This document shows, in pieces, positions 1 through 8,877 of a stretch of 56,134 bases of DNA. The notes under the pieces are model-generated. The model did not search any database and was not told the origin of the DNA. It saw only the letters and a program-made list of their open reading frames with translations. The stretch lies in the NCBI RefSeq assembly GCF_002920535.1, contig NZ_PQSS01000050.1, forward strand, positions 1-56,134, in the 5' to 3' direction. Source of the stretch: Streptomyces sp. Ru71. GTDB taxonomy: Bacteria > Actinomycetota > Actinomycetes > Streptomycetales > Streptomycetaceae. The translations under genes were made by a program, and so were the position numbers. How positions within the stretch are numbered: position 1 is the stretch's first letter; every line of letters begins with the position of its first letter.

Positions 1-588
1 GCCGTTGGTGGAGCCGGGCCGTCCGGAGCCGTTCACGCCGGGGCCCGTCTGAGGGCGGCCGGCGGGGCCGGGCCGGGAGCCGCCCGGCGCGCTCATCGAG
101 CCGACGACACCACCGGCCCGGCCCCCGCCCTGGCCCGCTCCACCGGAACCGCCGGACGCGGCCGGGGCGTTGCCGGCGGAGGCGGGCGCTCCGCCCTTGG
201 CCGGCGCGGACTTGCGGGGCGCGAACCAGTCGCTGGTCGCTTTCTCCTCCGGCTGCGGCGCGGGCTCGGCGGGCGACTCGGCGGTGCCGGCGGACGTCGC
301 GGCGCCGGCCGGACGGGGCTCGGCGCTCTCGCTCTCGGCGGCTTCGCCGTCCCCGACGGGCTTGCGCACGACGACGGGCGGAATCGGCCTGGACCCGGGG
401 ATGTTGATCCGGATCCGGGTCGTCAGCGTCGTCTCGGTCTTCTTCTCCTCCGGCTGCGAGGCCGCGCGGCCCGCGTCCGTGGTGTCGCCGGAAGCCGTCG
501 GGGTGCCGTACGGCGGAGTCCCCGAGGGGTAGGCGGCTCCGCCGCGCCCCTTGGGCCCGGAGGACGGAGTGTCAGTTTCACGACTCAA
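1..588 (-). CDS. N-terminal part of a disordered Pro/Ala/Gly-rich protein (cut by window edge)
   Basis: This is the first 196 codons of a gene that runs off the left edge. It starts at TTG (586-588) with a well-spaced GGAGAA (595-600) six bases upstream; no ATG or GTG nearby has comparable support. The protein begins MSRETDTPSSGPKG and is rich in Pro, Ala, Gly, Ser and Glu. One more ordered patch, TTLTTRIRINIPGSRPIPP (about residues 50-70), and a short SDWFAPRK motif near residue 120 stand out. The rest looks disordered, and the visible end turns into Gly/Pro repeats. There is no signal peptide or membrane helix in the visible part. It may be the cytoplasmic head of a larger membrane protein whose folded part lies outside. 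I do not recognise a function. It lies downstream of mshB and the small membrane protein on the same strand but after a 187-bp gap, so it probably has its own promoter. Confidence 0.7.
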   Translation of the reverse strand, partial: MSRETDTPSSGPKGRGGAAYPSGTPPYGTPTASGDTTDAGRAASQPEEKKTETTLTTRIRINIPGSRPIPPVVVRKPVGDGEAAESESAEPRPAGAATSAGTAESPAEPAPQPEEKATSDWFAPRKSAPAKGGAPASAGNAPAASGGSGGAGQGGGRAGGVVGSMSAPGGSRPGPAGRPQTGPGVNGSGRPGSTNG

Positions 589-635
589 GGCAGGTTCTCC
601 CGGTTGGCTCCGCCGCCCGCGTCATCGACCTTCGC

Positions 636-669
636 TGGGGGTCCCCCCTGCTCGTGGAGCCTGGGGGAA
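636..669. repeat. Short palindromic intergenic repeat of Streptomyces type
   Basis: The sequence holds the arms CCCCCCTGCTC and GAGCCTGGGGGA around a short loop, preceded by another GGGGG run. I recognise this form, a C-run, a GCTC/GAGC core and a GGGGGA end, as a common intergenic element in Streptomyces genomes; that is from memory. It sits between the DUF6113-like gene and the left-edge gene, both on the minus strand, and may act as a terminator for the mshB transcript. Confidence 0.5.
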
Positions 670-775
670 GCTCGGCGGCGCGCACCACCATACTGGCCAC
701 CTCTGACCCGTATCCCACGACCGCTGGGGAAACCCACACGGGACTCGCACGTGCACGCGGTGGCGAAGTGGTACG

Positions 776-1192
776 TCACTTGCCAAGTCGGGCGGTGTCC
801 GCGCCGGGTCGCCGACCGCCGCCGAGGGTGGCACAGATCACAGCCACGGCCATGCCGCCGAGCAGGAAGAGGTACGAGCCGCCTCCGGCGCCGAACAGGA
901 AGTCCCCTTCCGGGCGAGTGGCGGTGAGGAAGACGACGGTGATCATCCAGCCGGCGACGGGCGCGACGGCCCCGGCCCGGCTGCCGGCGGCGCGCGCCCC
1001 GCCGAGGAAGAGCCCGGCGGCGCCGGCCAGCGCCAGCAGCAGACCGCCCGGGAACCAGCCGGCCTGCACCAGCGCCCCGGCCACGGCGACGACGGCGCCG
1101 AGCACGAACAGGCCGAGGTAGGCGGCGGCCCGCGCGGGCGACGGCGGCCGCAGCGGCTGGGCGAGCAGGGAACCGGAGCCGCGCTGCTCCAT
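776..1192 (-). CDS. Small four-helix membrane protein (DUF6113-like)
   Basis: A 138-residue protein of unknown function. After a short Pro/Arg head (MEQRGSGSLLAQPLRPPSPAR) it has about four hydrophobic segments: roughly residues 24-44, 47-65, 72-90 and 106-125. It resembles the Streptomyces family labelled DUF6113, which I recall as a neighbour of mshB. The ATG (1190-1192) overlaps the mshB stop by one base (TGATG), so translation is probably coupled to mshB. An in-frame GTG lies directly before it, and longer in-frame readings exist only inside mshB; the coupled ATG is the natural start. Whether it has a role in mycothiol metabolism is unknown; the coupling is the only hint. Confidence 0.75.
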   Translation of the reverse strand: MEQRGSGSLLAQPLRPPSPARAAAYLGLFVLGAVVAVAGALVQAGWFPGGLLLALAGAAGLFLGGARAAGSRAGAVAPVAGWMITVVFLTATRPEGDFLFGAGGGSYLFLLGGMAVAVICATLGGGRRPGADTARLGK

Positions 1193-2058
1193 CACGCCTC
1201 CTTGGAGCCGAGGCCCGCGAACAGGTCGCTCTCGCACCCGTCCGCGCGCTCCCCGCGCACCAACTCGTAGTACTCGGTGGTGAACAGCGGCTGCGCCAGC
1301 TCGTTGGAGAGCGCGAAGTACGCGCCGCCGGGAGCGACCTCGATCTGGGTGGCGTGCGCGGCCATCGCGGCGGCCTTCGCGGCGGAGTACGGGGTGCCGT
1401 CGACGGCGGTGGTGACGCACGCGTCGGCGACGACACCGGGTACGTCGTCGACCGTGGCCGTCTTGGTGAAGGGCAGGCCCGGCAGCTCCCGCTGGAGGCG
1501 GGCGAAGGAGTCGTCGGCGACCGTGCGCGGCACCCGGTTCCAGTAGATCCTGGCCACGGGCCGGCCGGCCTCGGCGGCGAGTTCGGCGGCGCGCATGGCG
1601 ACGCGGTGGGCCTGGATGTGGTCGGGGTGGCCGTAGCCGCCGTTGTCGTCGTAGGTGACGAGGACCTGGGGCCGCACCTCCTGGATCACCTGAAGGAGAT
1701 GTCCGGCGGCCTCGTCGACGTCGGCCTGCCAGAAGCAGGCGGGGTCGTCGTTGTCGGGCAGGCCCATCATCCCGGAGTCGGTGTAGCGGCCGGTGCCGCC
1801 GAGCATCCGGTGGTCGGTGACGCCGAGTTCGCGCATCGCGGCGGCCAGCTCGCCCAGCCGGTGCCGGCCCAGCTCGGCGCCGGTCAGATGGCGCAGGGCG
1901 GGCGGGATGACCTCGCCGCGCTCCCCGAGGGTGCAGGTCACCAGGGTGACCTGGGCGCCCTCGGCGGCGTACTTGGCCATGGTGGCGCCGTTGTTGATCG
2001 ACTCGTCGTCCGGGTGCGCGTGCACCAGCAGCAGACGTCGGGAGGGCAGTGCGGTCAT
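1192..2058 (-). CDS. mshB: N-acetyl-1-D-myo-inositol-2-amino-2-deoxy-alpha-D-glucopyranoside deacetylase MshB
   Basis: MshB removes the acetyl group from GlcNAc-inositol, the second enzymatic step of mycothiol synthesis, giving GlcN-inositol for ligation to cysteine by MshC. The 288-residue protein has the PIG-L/LmbE zinc-deacetylase signature: AHPDDE at residues 14-19 and GHPDHIQAH around residues 143-151. H15, D18 and about H147 are the expected zinc ligands and D17 the likely catalytic base. Length fits the family (about 290-300). The related conjugate amidase Mca shares the fold, but the SINNGATMAKYAAEGA and GGTGRYTDSGM stretches and the single-domain length fit MshB. The gene overlaps its downstream neighbour by one base. 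The cytosolic product supports thiol redox balance in actinobacteria, which use mycothiol instead of glutathione. Confidence 0.93.
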   Translation of the reverse strand: MTALPSRRLLLVHAHPDDESINNGATMAKYAAEGAQVTLVTCTLGERGEVIPPALRHLTGAELGRHRLGELAAAMRELGVTDHRMLGGTGRYTDSGMMGLPDNDDPACFWQADVDEAAGHLLQVIQEVRPQVLVTYDDNGGYGHPDHIQAHRVAMRAAELAAEAGRPVARIYWNRVPRTVADDSFARLQRELPGLPFTKTATVDDVPGVVADACVTTAVDGTPYSAAKAAAMAAHATQIEVAPGGAYFALSNELAQPLFTTEYYELVRGERADGCESDLFAGLGSKEA

Positions 2059-2110
2059 GAGCCCACCCTACGGTGAAGCCGGGCGCCGCCCGGGGAGGGG
2101 CTGAAGCGGC

Positions 2111-2305
2111 TCAGAACTTGATGCTTCCGATCATGCCCGCGATGTTCGTGGTCAGCTCGTTGATGGTGGGGGCGACCGTGGAGGATGCGAGATAGAAGCC
2201 GAGCAGCATGCAGACGATCGCGTGCCCCGCCTTCAGCCCGGACTTCTTGATCAGAAGAAAGACGATGATCGCCAGCAGCACCACCGCCGAAATCGAGAGT
2301 GCCAC
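2111..2305 (-). CDS. Small two-helix membrane protein
   Basis: A 64-residue protein starting at GTG (2303-2305) behind a strong GGAGGTGAA (2311-2319), so it is clearly translated despite its size. The N-terminal helix is about residues 4-18 (ISAVVLLAIIVFLL), followed by a basic turn KKSGLKAGH and a second hydrophobic stretch HAIVCMLLGFYLASS (about 28-42). The tail, TINELTTNIAGMIGSIKF, is amphipathic. I recall nearly identical small proteins across Streptomyces but no assigned function. It is transcribed away from the S9 peptidase from a shared 156-bp promoter region and lies 52 bp upstream of mshB on the same strand, so it could be the first gene of the mshB transcript. Confidence 0.75.
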   Translation of the reverse strand: MALSISAVVLLAIIVFLLIKKSGLKAGHAIVCMLLGFYLASSTVAPTINELTTNIAGMIGSIKF

Positions 2306-2461
2306 GGCGGTTCACCTCCAAACAGAGCAGGGCACCTTGTAAATCCATGCGCTTGCCGACAGGTTCATACCCACGCAGCGTTAGTGATCATAGCTGTCAG
2401 TACGCGCGCATCGCTCGGCGCACGGGCGCACAAGGGGGCTCATGGCCAATATGGTCAGGGC

Positions 2462-4579
2462 ATGACGAGCGAGCCTGATTCCTTCCCGCGGCGGCATGCC
2501 CGCACCCAGCGATTCACCCTCGGCGTGCCGCGTTCGTTCACGGTCGCGCCGGACGGCTCCCGTGTCGTGTTCCTGCGGTCGTCCTCCGGGACCGACCGGG
2601 CGGGCGCGCTGTGGGTGCTCGACGTGAACGACGGCTCCGAGCGACTGGCGGCCGACCCGTACGCCCTGCTCGGCGGGGCCTTCGAGGATCTTTCGCCCGA
2701 GGAGCGGGCACGCCGCGAGCGCAGCCGGGAGGGTGGCGCCGGCATCGTCGGCTACGCCACCGACGCGGCCGTGGAACTGGCCTCTTTCGCCTTGTCAGGG
2801 CGGCTTTTCACGGCCGAGCTGCGGGTTGGCACGGCACGTGAACTGCGGGTTCCGGGGCCGGTGATCGATCCGCGGCCCGCCCCCGACGGGCGGCATGTCG
2901 CCTACGTCGCCGAGGGCGCCCTGCGGGTGGTCGGCGCCGAGGGCGAGGGCGACCGGGCGCTGGTGGAGGCCGAGACCGAGGGGGTGACCTGGGGGCTGGC
3001 CGAGTTCGTCGCGGCCGAGGAGATGTCGCGTTCGCGGGGTTTCTGGTGGTCTCCGCAGTCGGACCGGCTGCTGGTGGCGCGGGTGGACGACACGCCGGTC
3101 AGGCGCTGGTGGATCGCCGATCCCGCACATCCGGAACGTGAGCCACATCATGTCGGGTATCCGGCGGCCGGGACGGCGAACGCGGAGGTGCGGCTGTTCG
3201 TCGTCGGGCTGGACGGGGTGCGCACGGAGGTGGTCTGGGACCGTGCGCGCTACCCGTATCTGGCGCGAGTGCACTGGTCAGCGGCGGGTGCGCCGCTGCT
3301 CCTCGTGCAGGCGCGGGACCAGCGCAGCCAGCTGTACCTGGCGGTGGACGCGGACACCGGGGCGACCCGGATGGTGCACGCGGACGATGATCCGATTTGG
3401 CTGGAACTTTTCGCCGGGGTGCCGAGCTGGTCGCCCTCCGGACAGCTCGTCCGCATCGCGGACGAGGGCGGCGCGCGGGTCCTTGCGGTGGGCGAACGCC
3501 CGCTGACCGGGCCGCAGTTGCACATCCGCGCGGTGCTGGACGTCGCCGACGAGGACGTGCTGGTCTCGGCGTCGGCGGGCGCGGAGGCCGAGGCGCCGGA
3601 GACCGGTGAGGTGCACGTCTACCGGGTGAACGAGCTCGGCGTGGAGCGCGTGTCGCAGGAGCCCGGCGTGCACTCGGCGGTGCGCGCCGGGGGCGTCACG
3701 GTGCTGGTGTCGGCGGCGCCGGACCGGCCGGGTACCCGGGTCCAGGTGCTGCGGGACGGCAAGCCGGTGGCGACTGTCCCGTCATATGCCGAAGATCCCG
3801 GTCTGTCCCCGCGCGTGACGTTCACCGAAGGGGGCGCACGGCGTATCCCGTGCGCCGTGCTTATGCCAACGGACTACCCCGGTGACACCCCCCTGCCGGT
3901 GCTCCTCGACCCCTATGGTGGCCCGCACGGCCAGCGGGTGGCCGCCGCGCACAACGCGCATCTGACCTCGCAGTGGTTCGCCGACCAGGGCTTCGCGGTC
4001 GTGGTCGCGGACGGCCGGGGCACCCCGGGCCGCTCGCCGGCCTGGGAGAAGGCGATCCACCACGACTTCACCCTCACCCTGGACGACCAGATCGAGGCGC
4101 TGCACGACCTCGCGCGCCGCTACCCGCTGGACCTGTCCCGGGTGGCCATCCGCGGCTGGTCCTACGGCGGTTACCTGGCCGCCCTCGCCGTACTGCGCCG
4201 CCCGGACGTCTTCCACGCGGGCATCGCGGGCGCCCCGGTCACCGACTGGCGCCTGTACGACACCCACTACACCGAGCGCTACCTCGGCGACCCCACCGCG
4301 GACCCGGCGCCGTACTCGCACAACTCCCTGGTGGACGACGGCGGCCTGGTCTCCCCCGCCGAACCGCACCGCCCGCTGATGGTGATCCACGGCCTCGCCG
4401 ACGACAACGTGGTGGTCGCCCACACGCTGCGCCTGTCCTCGGCACTGCTGGCGGCGGGCCGCCCGCACGAGGTCCTCCCCCTGTCCGGGGTGACCCATAT
4501 GACCCCCCAGGAACAGGTCGCGGAGAACCTGCTCCTGCTCCAGGTGGACTTCCTGCGGCGAGCGCTCGGACAGCCCTGA
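2462..4579 (+). CDS. S9 family peptidase, dipeptidyl-peptidase IV-like
   Basis: A 705-residue serine peptidase. Residues about 30-430 form the DPPIV-type beta-propeller, including the VAAEEMSRSRGFWWSP segment that carries the double-Glu amino-terminus anchor of DPPIV. Residues about 470-705 form the alpha/beta-hydrolase domain. The catalytic triad is Ser567 (GWSYGG), Asp647 (LADDNVV) and His679 (GVTHM). Such enzymes release dipeptides from peptides, usually after Pro or Ala. There is no signal peptide, so it is probably cytoplasmic. The ATG at 2462 (MTSEPDSF) is chosen because the frame upstream runs through the divergent promoter and lacks family character. Placed beside three peptide-import operons, it may degrade imported peptides (inference). 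It converges on the left ABC operon over a shared terminator. Confidence 0.9.
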   Translation: MTSEPDSFPRRHARTQRFTLGVPRSFTVAPDGSRVVFLRSSSGTDRAGALWVLDVNDGSERLAADPYALLGGAFEDLSPEERARRERSREGGAGIVGYATDAAVELASFALSGRLFTAELRVGTARELRVPGPVIDPRPAPDGRHVAYVAEGALRVVGAEGEGDRALVEAETEGVTWGLAEFVAAEEMSRSRGFWWSPQSDRLLVARVDDTPVRRWWIADPAHPEREPHHVGYPAAGTANAEVRLFVVGLDGVRTEVVWDRARYPYLARVHWSAAGAPLLLVQARDQRSQLYLAVDADTGATRMVHADDDPIWLELFAGVPSWSPSGQLVRIADEGGARVLAVGERPLTGPQLHIRAVLDVADEDVLVSASAGAEAEAPETGEVHVYRVNELGVERVSQEPGVHSAVRAGGVTVLVSAAPDRPGTRVQVLRDGKPVATVPSYAEDPGLSPRVTFTEGGARRIPCAVLMPTDYPGDTPLPVLLDPYGGPHGQRVAAAHNAHLTSQWFADQGFAVVVADGRGTPGRSPAWEKAIHHDFTLTLDDQIEALHDLARRYPLDLSRVAIRGWSYGGYLAALAVLRRPDVFHAGIAGAPVTDWRLYDTHYTERYLGDPTADPAPYSHNSLVDDGGLVSPAEPHRPLMVIHGLADDNVVVAHTLRLSSALLAAGRPHEVLPLSGVTHMTPQEQVAENLLLLQVDFLRRALGQP

Positions 4580-4680
4580 AAACCTCCGCGAACTGCGTTA
4601 ACACACCGGCAACTTCACGGAAGCGGTACCGATATACGGACGCGGGAGGCTGATCAGCGTACGGCCGTGCGGGTGCCGTG

Positions 4681-4717
4681 AGCGGGCCGGGGTGCAGCGA
4701 TGTCACCCCGGCCCGCT
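4681..4717. terminator. Bidirectional terminator between the S9 peptidase and left peptide operon
   Basis: A perfect inverted repeat with 14-bp arms AGCGGGCCGGGGTG (4681-4694) and CACCCCGGCCCGCT (4704-4717) around a 9-base loop, lying between convergent genes. The stop codon of the minus-strand ATPase (4703-4705) is at the base of one arm, so its last codons (GSGPG) are encoded by the stem. There is no U-tract, as is usual in Streptomyces. Confidence 0.8.
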
Positions 4718-5786
4718 GCCGTGCTGCGGCGGGCGCTGCTCGGGGGGCGCCTCGGGCGGGCGGCCGGGACGGTCCTCCGCCGGGACGACGTGCTTCTCCT
4801 CCGCGAAGTGGCAGGCCGACGGGTGGGCGGGTGGGCCCACGGGCAGCTGGGGCGGGATCACCAGCAGGGGGACCTCCTGGGCGCACTTGTCGCGGGCCTT
4901 GAAGCAGCGGGTGCGGAAGCGGCAGCCGGAGGGGATGTTGGTGGGGGACGGCACGTCACCGCTCAGGATGATGCGCTCGCGGTGTTCGCGGGCCTCCGGG
5001 TCGGGGACCGGGACCGCGGAGAGCAGGGCCTGGGTGTAGGGGTGCGTGGGGTGGTCGTAGATCTCGGTGTCGGTGCCGATCTCCACGATCCGGCCCAGGT
5101 ACATCACCCCGACCCGGTCCGAGATGTGCCGGACGATCGACAGGTCGTGCGCGATGAAGACGTAGGACAGGTCGAACTCGCTCTGCAGGCGGTCCATCAG
5201 GTTGATGACCTGCGCCTGGACGGAGACGTCCAGCGCCGAGACCGGTTCGTCGGCGACGATCACCTCGGGGCGCAGCGCGAGGCCACGGGCGATGCCGATG
5301 CGCTGGCGCTGGCCGCCGGAGAACTGGTGCGGGTAGCGGTTGATGTACTCCGGGTTCAGACCGACGACGTCCAGCAGCTCCTGCACCTTGCGGCGCCGGT
5401 CGCCCTTCGGGGCCACCTCGGGGTGGATCTCGTACGGCTCGCCGATGATGTCACCGACCGTCATACGGGGGTTGAGCGAGGTGTACGGGTCCTGGAACAC
5501 CATCTGGATGTTGCGGCGGACCGCCTTCAGGGCACGGCCCGACAGCTTGGTGACGTCCTCGCCCTTGTACTTGATGGAACCCGCCGTCGGCCGTTCCAGG
5601 TTGACCAGCATCTTGGCGACCGTCGACTTGCCGCAGCCGGACTCGCCGACGATGCCGAGGGTCTCGCCCCGGGCCAGGGTGAAGTCGACGCCGTCGACGG
5701 CCTTCACCGCACCGACCTGCTTCTTGAACAGGATGCCCTGGGTGAGCGGATAGTGCTTGACCAGCCCGCTCACTTCGAGGATCGGC

Positions 5787-5794
<8 letters not shown>
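4703..5794 (-). CDS. Oligopeptide ABC transporter ATP-binding protein, OppF/DppF type (left operon)
   Basis: The second ATPase of the left peptide-import operon, 363 residues. Walker A is GESGCGKST (50-58), the signature FSGGQRQR (158-165), Walker B VIVADEP (178-184) and the switch His is in IAHDLS. The oligopeptide/dipeptide C-terminal region (GCRFRTRC...KC, HPYTQALL) confirms the Opp/Dpp class. After about residue 335 there is a Pro/Gln/Gly-rich tail that ends inside the terminator stem. The core is nearly the same as the matching subunit at 16820-17968, including PLTQGILFKKQ at residues 16-26, so the two operons are recent paralogues. The ATG overlaps the upstream ATPase gene by 8 bp, implying translational coupling. 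Confidence 0.93.
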
Positions 5795-6754
<960 letters not shown>

Positions 6755-6761
<7 letters not shown>

Positions 6762-6993
6762 GGCGGCTCACCTCAGCTTCGGGTCGAGGGCGTCGCGGAC
6801 CGCGTCGCCGAGCGGGATGGGCACGGAGCCGGCCACCGCCGGACCGCCCGACGGGCACGGCGAGGCGTGCGGGCACGGCACCCCCTCCGGCACACCGCCC
6901 GCATCCGCGTCCCCCCGCCGGGACCACGCGCAGCGCAGCACGATCGCTCACCTCAGCTTCGGGTCGAGGGCGTCGCGGACGGCGTCGCCGAGC
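6755..6993 (-). repeat. 180-bp-offset in-frame partial duplication of permease end / ATPase start
   Basis: Bases 6766-6813 repeat 6946-6993 with one mismatch in 48, and similarity extends about 11 bases further to 6755/6935. Each copy contains the last 15 or so codons of the permease (LGDAVRDALDPKLR), its TGA, the GAGGTGA ribosome-binding site and a GTG. The offset is exactly 180 bp, so both stops and both GTGs are in the same frame. The right copy is the true permease end. Between the two lies a short frame from GTG (6939-6941) to TGA (6768-6770), 57 codons, with its own copy of the ribosome-binding site. Its first 40 residues have unusual Cys/Pro/Gly composition, and its last 15 are the duplicated permease tail. 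It could be a translated microprotein or a fossil of duplication. Confidence 0.85.
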
Positions 6994-7955
6994 ATGATGA
7001 AGGCCAGGACCGTGATCGCCAGGGCGCCCGAGGGCCACAGCAGGGCGTGTGGGGCGTTGCGGATGTAGGGGGCGGCGGCGGAGATGTCGATGCCCCAGGA
7101 CACGCTGGGCGGTTTCAGGCCGACGCCGAGGAAGGACAGCGTGGCCTCCAGGGCGATGTACGTGCCGAGCGCGATGGTCGCCACGACGATCACCGGGGCG
7201 ACGGCGTTGGGCGCGATGTGCCGCAGCAGGATGCGGGAGTTGGAGGCGCCGAGGGCGCGGGCGGCCTGCACGTAGTCGTTCTGTTTGGCGGTGATGACCG
7301 AGCCGCGGGCGATGCGGGAGATCTGCGGCCAGCCCAGCAGCACGATGAAGCCGATGACCGGCCAGACCGTGTTGCTGGTGACCACGGACAGCAGCACCAG
7401 GCCGCCGAGGACGACCGGGATCGCGAAGAAGATGTCGGTCGTCCTCGACAGGAACGAGTCCGCCGCGCCGCCGAAGAACCCGGCGAGCCCGCCCAGCACG
7501 CTGCCCAGCAGGGCCACGCCCAGCGTGGCGCACACGCCGACCGTGACGGACGTACGGGCGCCGTAGACCGTCCGGGTGTAGACGTCGCAGCCCTGGCCGT
7601 CGTAGCCGAAGGGGTGGCCCGGGGAGGAGCCCTCCTGGGCCTTGGCGAGGTCGCACTTGAGGGGGGAGCCGGAGGCGATGGCCGACGGCCACAGGGAGAT
7701 GAAGATCAGGAAGAGGATCACGACGGCGGAGATGATGAACACCGGGTTGCGGCGCAGGTCGCGCCAGGCGTCGGACCACAGGCTGCGGGGCTTGGCCTGC
7801 GGGCCGGTGCCCTCGGGGCCGCCCGGGGCCCGTCCGCCGGAGGCGGCTGATGGATTCTTCTCCAGCGTGGTGGCCTCACTCGCGGCGAGGTCCATCGCCC
7901 CTCCCATGCCGGTGCCGGCGACGGCGCCCTCCTGCTCGTACGGCGGCTCAGGCAT
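6948..7955 (-). CDS. Oligopeptide ABC transporter permease, OppC/DppC type (left operon)
   Basis: The inner-membrane permease with the OppC layout, 335 residues. A long cytoplasmic head (about 1-70, ending in KPRSLWSDAWRDLRRNP) is followed by a first helix at about 73-93, a large external loop with KCDLAKAQEGSSPGHPFGYDGQGCDVYTR, and five further helices. The EAA loop that contacts the ATPases reads QAARALGASNSRILLRHIAPN. The ATG overlaps the preceding permease gene by 8 bp. The OppC-family external loop has two cysteines that could form a disulfide. The last 15 codons are partly duplicated downstream. The product works with the OppB-type subunit to form the channel. Confidence 0.92.
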   Translation of the reverse strand: MPEPPYEQEGAVAGTGMGGAMDLAASEATTLEKNPSAASGGRAPGGPEGTGPQAKPRSLWSDAWRDLRRNPVFIISAVVILFLIFISLWPSAIASGSPLKCDLAKAQEGSSPGHPFGYDGQGCDVYTRTVYGARTSVTVGVCATLGVALLGSVLGGLAGFFGGAADSFLSRTTDIFFAIPVVLGGLVLLSVVTSNTVWPVIGFIVLLGWPQISRIARGSVITAKQNDYVQAARALGASNSRILLRHIAPNAVAPVIVVATIALGTYIALEATLSFLGVGLKPPSVSWGIDISAAAPYIRNAPHALLWPSGALAITVLAFIMLGDAVRDALDPKLR

Positions 7956-8871
7956 AGCGGATCCTCGGGTCGAGTACGGCGTAGAGCAGGTCGACGAGCA
8001 GGTTGGCGATCAGGAAGACCAGCACGAGGACGGTCACGAACCCGACCACGGTCTGGGTGTTCTGCCGCAGGATGCCCTGGTAGAGCTGGTAGCCGACGCC
8101 GTGGATGTTGAAGATGCGCTCGGTGACGATCGCGCCGCCCATCATCGCGCCGATGTCCGCGCCGATGAACGTGACGACGGGGATGAGGGAGTTGCGCAGC
8201 AGGTGCCGCACGACGACCCGGCGCCGGGGCAGTCCCTTGGCCACCGCGGTGCGCACATAGTCGGAGCGCCGGTTCTCCGCGATGGACGTGCGGGTGAGCC
8301 GGGTGACATAGGCGAGGGAGACGGAGGCCAGTACCAGGCCGGGCAGGATCAGTTCGTCGAAGGGCGCCTCGGAGGACACCGACGGGCTGACCCAGCCCCA
8401 CTGCACGCCGAGCAGCAGCTGGAGCAGCAGGCCGGTGACGAAGGTGGGCACGGAGATCACCACGAGGGTGGCCAGCAGCACCCCGGTGTCGACGGGCCGG
8501 CCGCGGCGCAGGCCGGTGACGACGCCGAGGGTGATGCCGATGACGATCTCGAAGACGATCGCGACGAGGGTGAGCCGGATGGTGACGGGGAACGCCGTGC
8601 CCATCAGCTCGGTGACCTCCTGGCCGTTGAACGCCGTACCGAAGTCGCCGGTGAAGACGTTCCCCATGTAGGTCAGGTACTGCTGCCACACCGGCTTGTC
8701 GAGGCCGAACTCCTTCTTCAGCTGGGCGGCGGTGGCCGGGTCGCACTGCCGCTCGCCGCACAGCCCCGCGATGGGGTCGCCCATCACGTTCACCATCAGG
8801 AAGATCAGCAGCGTGGCCCCGATGAACACCGGGATCATCTGGAGCAGCCGCCGGACGACGTAGCGTCCCAT
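7948..8871 (-). CDS. Oligopeptide ABC transporter permease, OppB/DppB type (left operon)
   Basis: A 307-residue OppB-type permease beginning MGRYVVRRLLQMIPVFIGAT, the classic first helix of this family. It has an external domain with CGERQCDPATAAQLKKEFGLDKP and five more helices. The EAA loop is RTAVAKGLPRRRVVVRHLLRN. It lies six bases after the binding-protein gene and overlaps the OppC-type gene by 8 bp, so all five genes probably form one transcript. The paralogue at 19962-20894 is very similar over the whole length. Unlike that copy, no hairpin separates it from its binding protein. Confidence 0.92.
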   Translation of the reverse strand: MGRYVVRRLLQMIPVFIGATLLIFLMVNVMGDPIAGLCGERQCDPATAAQLKKEFGLDKPVWQQYLTYMGNVFTGDFGTAFNGQEVTELMGTAFPVTIRLTLVAIVFEIVIGITLGVVTGLRRGRPVDTGVLLATLVVISVPTFVTGLLLQLLLGVQWGWVSPSVSSEAPFDELILPGLVLASVSLAYVTRLTRTSIAENRRSDYVRTAVAKGLPRRRVVVRHLLRNSLIPVVTFIGADIGAMMGGAIVTERIFNIHGVGYQLYQGILRQNTQTVVGFVTVLVLVFLIANLLVDLLYAVLDPRIRYA

Positions 8872-8877
8872 GACCGG

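Noticed and set aside
6768..6950. Stop-codon read-through of the permease TGA into the in-frame extension
   Set aside because: The frame is open for 60 codons, but the arrangement is explained by duplication and no read-through context is visible; kept only as a duplication with a possible microprotein.
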